Below are positions 6,755 to 11,123 of a stretch of 11,123 nt of DNA, in pieces. The notes under the pieces were generated by a model. The model searched no databases. It saw only the letters and a program-made list of their open reading frames with translations, and had not been told where the DNA came from. The stretch is from positions 1-11,123 of the forward strand of contig DATDCY010000361.1 of the NCBI GenBank assembly GCA_036524115.1. The letters are read 5' to 3'. How positions within the stretch are numbered: position 1 is the stretch's first letter; every line of letters begins with the position of its first letter. The translations under genes and the position numbers were made by a program. The stretch comes from a bacterium (GTDB lineage: Bacteria; JAUVQV01; DATDCY01).

Positions 6755-8683
6755 GTGAATGCCCAGGGGGGGGAGCCTCGGCCGTCGGGGCTTGCGTCGC
6801 CGCAGCCGGGCGGCGCGACGGCGGCCGCGGGGGACCTGCCCGGCTACGCCGAGTGCCACTACTGCAGGGTCACGAAGAAGAGGCGCGCGTGGCGCTGTCG
6901 CCGCTGCGTCGGCCGGCTTGACCTGCGGGACCGCCTGATCCGGGCCGCGGAGGAGCCGCCGCGCCGGCGCGCCGGCCTCGGCCTCTCCCTCGTCCTGCCG
7001 GGCGCGGGCCACCTCTGGGCCGCCCGCCCCGGGGCGGGCCTGCTCTATCTCGTGATCCTCGCGGTCGCCCTCGGCTACTACCTCACCCTCCAGGTCGACA
7101 TGAACGTCGGCCGCTGGATGACCGCCGGCGCGCTGGTCGCGGTCTGGGTCTTCGCCGCCCTCGACGCGGCGCGCGGGCAGGTCGAGGTCCGGCCGCCGTG
7201 CCAGGAGGCGTGCCCCGCCCACCTCGCGTGCCTGCAGTACGTGCAGCACGTGCGCGAGGGGCGGCCGCTCGCGTCGCTCGAGCAGATCCTTCAGCTCTGC
7301 CCGCTGCCCGCCAGCATCGGGCGCGTGTGCCACCACCCCTGCGAGAAGGAGTGCCGCCGCGGCCGCGAGGGCGAGCCGATCGCGATCTGCGGGCTCAAGC
7401 GCTTCGTCGCCGACGGCTGGCACGGCGAGGCGCGCGAGTTCTACCGCGCCGCCGCGCCGCCGTCGCCGGTGTTCCCGGAGCGGGTGGCGGTGGTCGGCGC
7501 CGGACCCTCGGGGCTGGCGGCGGCGCTCTCGCTGCGGATCATGGGCTTTCCGGTCACGCTCATCGAGGCCGAGGCGGAGGCCGGCGGCATGCCGGGCGCC
7601 GCGATCCCCGACTACCGGCTGCCGCAGGAGGTCTACCGGCGCGAGGTGCGCTCGATCATCGACACGGGGATCGAGATGCGCTTCGGCCGGCGGCTCGGCA
7701 GGGACTTCCAGCTCGCTGACCTGCAGGCGGAGGGCTTTGCCGGCGCCTACCTCGCCCTCGGGTGCCAGCGCACGGTGCGGCTGCCGCACTGCGGGACCGC
7801 GGAGCAGGGTTTCCACGACGGGCTCGAGCTGCTGGTGCGCGCCAAGCGCGGGGAGGCGGAGCGGCTCGCCGGCGAGGTCCTCGTCATCGGCGGCGGCAAC
7901 GTCGCCATGGACGTGGCGAAGACGGCGCTGCGCCTCGGCGCCTCGGCGGTGCGGGTGATCTTCCTCGAGACGCGCGAGACGATGCCCGCGCACTCGTGGG
8001 AGTGCGACGAGGCGCTGGCCGAGGGCGTGATGCTCGTGCCCGCGGCGGCGACGGTCTCCTTCGAGATGCGCGACGGCCGCGTCGCCTCGGCCCTCTGCAG
8101 GCGCGTGCAGCGCATCGAGCTGGACGAGAAGAAGCGCATTCGCCCCGTGCTCTGGGAGGGGACGGACTTCACGCTGCCGGCGCAGACGGTGCTCACCGCC
8201 GTCGGCTCGGGGGCGGACTACAGCGTGCTGCCCGCGCCGCCGCCGCGCACGCCGGCCTGGAAGGGCGCCTACGTCGGGCGGCTCCCCGCAGCGGCGGGCT
8301 GCACGATCCCCGTCTTCTACGGCGGCGACTACCTCACCGGCCCGGCCTCGGTCATCCAGGCCATCGCGGCGGGCTACCAGGCCGCCGAGGGGCTGTACCG
8401 CGCGCTCGGCAAGGTGCAGCGCTTCCGCGGCCCGTACTGGAACCTCGCGCGCCGCGTGCGCTTCACGGGGTACCTGGACAACCCGAAGCTGCGCCTGCGC
8501 ACACAGCCGGCGGTGCGCGAGCCGGCCGAGCGGTGCACCAGCTTCTGCGAAGTCTGCGCCGTCTACCCGGAGCAGGACGCGGTCACCGAGGCGTCGCGCT
8601 GCCTGCGCTGCCGCTGGACGATCCACAAGCCGCCCAAGGCGCCGCGGACTCCCACCCTGCGGGTGCCGACGTTCAAGACGTGA
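6755..8683 (+). CDS. Membrane-anchored GltD-like FAD/NAD(P) iron-sulfur oxidoreductase with N-terminal zinc ribbon
   Basis: A 642-residue fusion. Residues 34-51 hold a CxxC...CxxC zinc ribbon (Cys34, 37, 48, 51). Residues 73-138 contain two or three membrane segments, the first with the LSLVLPGAGHLW pattern seen in small TM2-like domains. From about 149 the protein follows the glutamate synthase small-subunit family: cysteines for [4Fe-4S] clusters (149, 153, 159, 192, 196, 200), FAD-binding GAGPSG (248-253), NAD(P)-binding GGGNVAMD (379-386), ETRETMPAH and GGDYLTGPASVIQAIAAG (523-540). The C-terminus has an additional cysteine set (594, 598, 601, 616, 619). It presumably moves electrons between NAD(P)H and an iron-sulfur partner at the membrane; the partner is unknown and no GltB large subunit is present. 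GTG at 6755 is the only usable start: a stop lies three codons upstream in frame. Confidence 0.85.
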   Translation: MNAQGGEPRPSGLASPQPGGATAAAGDLPGYAECHYCRVTKKRRAWRCRRCVGRLDLRDRLIRAAEEPPRRRAGLGLSLVLPGAGHLWAARPGAGLLYLVILAVALGYYLTLQVDMNVGRWMTAGALVAVWVFAALDAARGQVEVRPPCQEACPAHLACLQYVQHVREGRPLASLEQILQLCPLPASIGRVCHHPCEKECRRGREGEPIAICGLKRFVADGWHGEAREFYRAAAPPSPVFPERVAVVGAGPSGLAAALSLRIMGFPVTLIEAEAEAGGMPGAAIPDYRLPQEVYRREVRSIIDTGIEMRFGRRLGRDFQLADLQAEGFAGAYLALGCQRTVRLPHCGTAEQGFHDGLELLVRAKRGEAERLAGEVLVIGGGNVAMDVAKTALRLGASAVRVIFLETRETMPAHSWECDEALAEGVMLVPAAATVSFEMRDGRVASALCRRVQRIELDEKKRIRPVLWEGTDFTLPAQTVLTAVGSGADYSVLPAPPPRTPAWKGAYVGRLPAAAGCTIPVFYGGDYLTGPASVIQAIAAGYQAAEGLYRALGKVQRFRGPYWNLARRVRFTGYLDNPKLRLRTQPAVREPAERCTSFCEVCAVYPEQDAVTEASRCLRCRWTIHKPPKAPRTPTLRVPTFKT

Positions 8684-8693
8684 AGAAGGGCCT

Positions 8694-8709
8694 TCGCGCC
8701 GCGGCGCGA
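8694..8709. promoter_or_regulatory. 16-bp perfect palindrome upstream of ftsB
   Basis: TCGCGCCGCGGCGCGA reads identically on both strands. It lies 11 bp after the oxidoreductase stop and 6 bp before the predicted ftsB -10 element, covering the -35 region. Position suggests an operator; a terminator-like role is less likely since it has no loop or T-tract. Confidence 0.4.
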
Positions 8710-8712
8710 TCC

Positions 8713-8721
8713 TGTTACCAT
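8713..8721 (+). promoter_or_regulatory. Predicted extended -10 promoter of ftsB
   Basis: TGTTACCAT contains the TGn extension and TACCAT (4/6). It ends 8 nt before the ATG at 8730, and no Shine-Dalgarno precedes that ATG, so the transcript would be leaderless. No good -35 hexamer is visible. Confidence 0.45.
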
Positions 8722-8729
8722 ACAAGCCC

Positions 8730-9104
8730 ATGATCCCCGACGTTCCCCGGCACGACGCAGGCCGCGCCGCGCCCGCGTGGCGCACGCACACCGGCCTGCT
8801 GGTCCTCGGCGGCATGAGCGCCTTTGCGGTGCTGCTGCTCGTGCTCTCGGTCTTCGGCGACCAGGGCTTCTTCCGCATCCGCCGCCTCTCGCGCGACAAG
8901 GCGCTCCTGGAGGAGAAGGTCGCCGGGGCCGAGCAGGACGCCGGGGCGTTGCGCCGCCGGCTCACCGACCTGCGGGAGGGGCGCGCCAGCTCGGAACTCG
9001 CCGCGCGCGAGAAGCTCGGCCTCGTCAAGCCGGGCGAGGTTGTCTACGACTTCCGGGGCGACCCGCTGCGGCCGGACGCCGCGGCGGCCGCGGGCGGGCG
9101 CTGA
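8730..9104 (+). CDS. ftsB: Septum formation initiator family protein (FtsB/DivIC-like)
   Basis: FtsB is a small bitopic divisome protein that joins FtsL and FtsQ at the division site and helps switch on septal peptidoglycan synthesis. The 124-residue product has a short cytoplasmic N-terminus, one membrane helix (about 21-42), the FGDQGFFRIRRL entry to a heptad-patterned coiled coil (about 49-84), and the family-typical AAREKLGLVKPGEVVYDF (91-108). The tail after 109 is Ala/Gly-rich. N-terminal and C-terminal extensions make it somewhat longer than the smallest homologues. No Shine-Dalgarno precedes the ATG, but the next Met (29) lies inside the membrane helix, so 8730 is kept. It is 46 bp downstream of the oxidoreductase gene, with a predicted promoter of its own in that gap. 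The assignment rests on architecture and the C-terminal motif. Confidence 0.85.
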   Translation: MIPDVPRHDAGRAAPAWRTHTGLLVLGGMSAFAVLLLVLSVFGDQGFFRIRRLSRDKALLEEKVAGAEQDAGALRRRLTDLREGRASSELAAREKLGLVKPGEVVYDFRGDPLRPDAAAAAGGR

Positions 9105-9112
9105 GGAGGCAA

Positions 9113-9133
9113 ATCCGCGCCTCACGCGCGGAT
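9113..9133. terminator. Hairpin between convergent ftsB and thiC, possible bidirectional terminator
   Basis: ATCCGCGC (9113-9120) pairs perfectly with GCGCGGAT (9126-9133) across a 5-nt CTCAC loop. It lies 8 bp after the ftsB stop and 7 bp after that of thiC. T-tracts are poor on both sides (only TTT near the minus-strand exit). A closely similar hairpin occurs at 10583-10604, so it may instead be a dispersed repeat. Confidence 0.5.
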
Positions 9134-9140
9134 CAGTGGC

Positions 9141-10487
<1,347 letters not shown>

Positions 10488-10507
10488 CGTCTCCCCGTCT
10501 TCCCCTC

Positions 10508-10528
10508 ATCCGCGCCTACGCGCGCAAT
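10508..10528. repeat. Degenerate copy of the thiC-flanking hairpin repeat
   Basis: This 21-nt stretch begins ATCCGCGCCTACGCGCG and resembles the hairpins at 9113-9133 and 10583-10604, but its right arm has diverged so that only a 5-bp CGCGC/GCGCG stem remains. Confidence 0.4.
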
Positions 10529-10582
10529 CGACGTGCACCGCAATACCATGATCCAGGGCATATCAACAATCCTGCCCTGCTG

Positions 10583-10604
10583 GATCCGCGCGCACGCGCG
10601 GATC
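10583..10604. repeat. 22-bp GC-rich palindrome downstream of lpxB
   Basis: GATCCGCGCG (10583-10592) and CGCGCGGATC (10595-10604) are perfectly complementary around a CA centre. It lies 6 bp after the lpxB stop and shares its arms with the hairpin at 9113-9133. It may end lpxB transcription, but no T-tract follows. Confidence 0.55.
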
Positions 10605-10610
10605 GTGTCC

Positions 10611-11078
10611 TCAGCCCCAGCCGCCCTCGCGGGCGACGGCGGCGGCGGCCCGGGCCGCCGCGCCTCCCGCCCCGAGGAGGCTTCTGACCTTATCACACTT
10701 CTCCCGAAACCGCGCCGCCCGCGCCGGGTCCTCGAGCAGTCCGGTGAGCGCGGCGGCGACTGCGTCCGGGCAGCAGTCGCCCTGGATCAGCTCGGTCACC
10801 CAGGGTTCGTCGAGCAGCAGGTTCGGCAGGCCCGCCCAGCGCACCCGCACGAGACGGCGCGCGATGGCGTGCGAGAGCGCGGAGAGCCGGTAGACGAGGA
10901 CGAAGGGCGTGCCGATGAGCGCCGCCTCGAGCGTTGCGGTGCCGCTGGCGACGACCGCGGCGTCCGCCGCGGCGAGGCAGTCCCAGGCGCGGCCGTCGAC
11001 CACCCGGGTGTCCGGCGGGGAGGCGGCGAGCCGCTCGCACAGCGGGCGCAGGGCCGTGGTGCATTTGCCGTACGCCAT
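10611..11078 (-). CDS. lpxB: Lipid-A-disaccharide synthase LpxB, C-terminal part; 5' portion missing or broken
   Basis: LpxB, a GT19 glycosyltransferase at the inner membrane, condenses UDP-diacylglucosamine with lipid X to form the lipid A disaccharide. This 155-residue stretch matches the C-terminal 40% of a protein normally near 380 residues: VVDGRAWDCLAAADAAVVASGTATLEAAL-type core (SGTATLE at 45-51), TPFVLVYRLSALSHAIARRL (57-76), LPNLLLDEPWVTELIQ (84-99) and the helical tail. The match fades at about the first ATG (11078), and an in-frame TAG lies at 11094-11096, five codons upstream. So the gene does not continue in this frame: a frameshift, a 5'-truncated pseudogene, or a misassembly at the window edge are all possible. 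No ribosome binding site precedes the ATG, so it is unlikely to be a true start. Confidence 0.8.
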   Translation of the reverse strand: MAYGKCTTALRPLCERLAASPPDTRVVDGRAWDCLAAADAAVVASGTATLEAALIGTPFVLVYRLSALSHAIARRLVRVRWAGLPNLLLDEPWVTELIQGDCCPDAVAAALTGLLEDPARAARFREKCDKVRSLLGAGGAAARAAAAVAREGGWG

Positions 11079-11123
11079 CCCGCATACGCCGACCTACGCG
11101 CGCTGGCTTCGGCGATTGCTGAC

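Larger units (their letters stand above)
10488..10610 (-). promoter_or_regulatory. thiC upstream region with hairpins; no clear TPP riboswitch
   Basis: On the thiC strand this 123-bp stretch holds, in order, the 10583-10604 palindrome, an imperfect hairpin (10573-10585 with 10551-10560, 12-nt loop), a weak promoter-like TTGTTG/TATTGC pair with TGG extension and 18-bp spacing, and the GGGGAG ribosome binding site. The CUGAGA and ACCUGAUCUGGAUAAUGCC-type conserved parts of a TPP aptamer are not seen. Confidence 0.4.

Noticed and set aside
6686-9028. A minus-strand open frame of about 780 codons opposite the oxidoreductase and ftsB
   Set aside because: The opposite strand encodes recognisable FAD, NAD(P) and cysteine motifs. 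The antisense product is low complexity, and stop codons are rare here because of composition.
10605-10620. GGGGCTGAGGA on the thiC strand as part of a TPP aptamer
   Set aside because: It includes the end of the lpxB coding sequence and stop codon, and the second conserved half of the aptamer is missing.

Overview
This is a very GC-rich, gene-dense bacterial window. The content indicates a Gram-negative: a class A penicillin-binding protein, an FtsB-type divisome protein, lipoprotein maturation enzymes (LspA, Lgt) and the C-terminal part of the lipid A disaccharide synthase LpxB. The Lgt signature with paired cysteines (GRxGCFxxGCCYG), the CBS-CBS-ACT protein and a short ThiC together resemble Desulfobacterota/Myxococcota-type (former deltaproteobacterial) genomes. 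That placement is an inference from protein style, not a search result.

Layout. (1) 2-2281 (+) is a PBP1A-type peptidoglycan synthase whose first residues lie before the window. It is followed after 30 bp by a CBS-CBS-ACT protein at 2312-2959 (+). (2) 2960-3358 has no gene and holds two adjacent long inverted-repeat structures between convergent genes. (3) A leftward operon, in transcription order, runs mtnP (start reassigned to 6648), lspA, lgt, then a UroD/MtaA-family methyltransferase. The last two junctions are tightly coupled: the lgt GTG lies 5 bp past the lspA stop, and the methyltransferase ATG directly abuts the lgt TAG. (4) 6649-6754 holds back-to-back sigma70-like promoters. The rightward one drives a fused zinc ribbon/membrane/GltD-like oxidoreductase (6755-8683) that appears to be translated from a leaderless transcript. 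(5) ftsB (8730-9104, +) follows, with its own extended -10 element and a 16-bp perfect palindrome just upstream. (6) thiC (9141-10487, -) is flanked at both ends by a related small GC-rich hairpin. (7) A C-terminal lpxB fragment (10611-11078, -) has an in-frame stop just upstream of its first ATG.

Functionally the window is mostly core housekeeping: cell wall synthesis and division (PBP1A, FtsB), lipoprotein processing (Lgt then LspA), methylthioadenosine salvage, thiamin pyrimidine synthesis and lipid A synthesis. The most unusual protein is the membrane-anchored GltD-like oxidoreductase. The most unusual DNA is the pair of nested inverted repeats at 2969-3354. No CRISPR array, tRNA, rRNA, intact insertion sequence or convincing riboswitch was seen.
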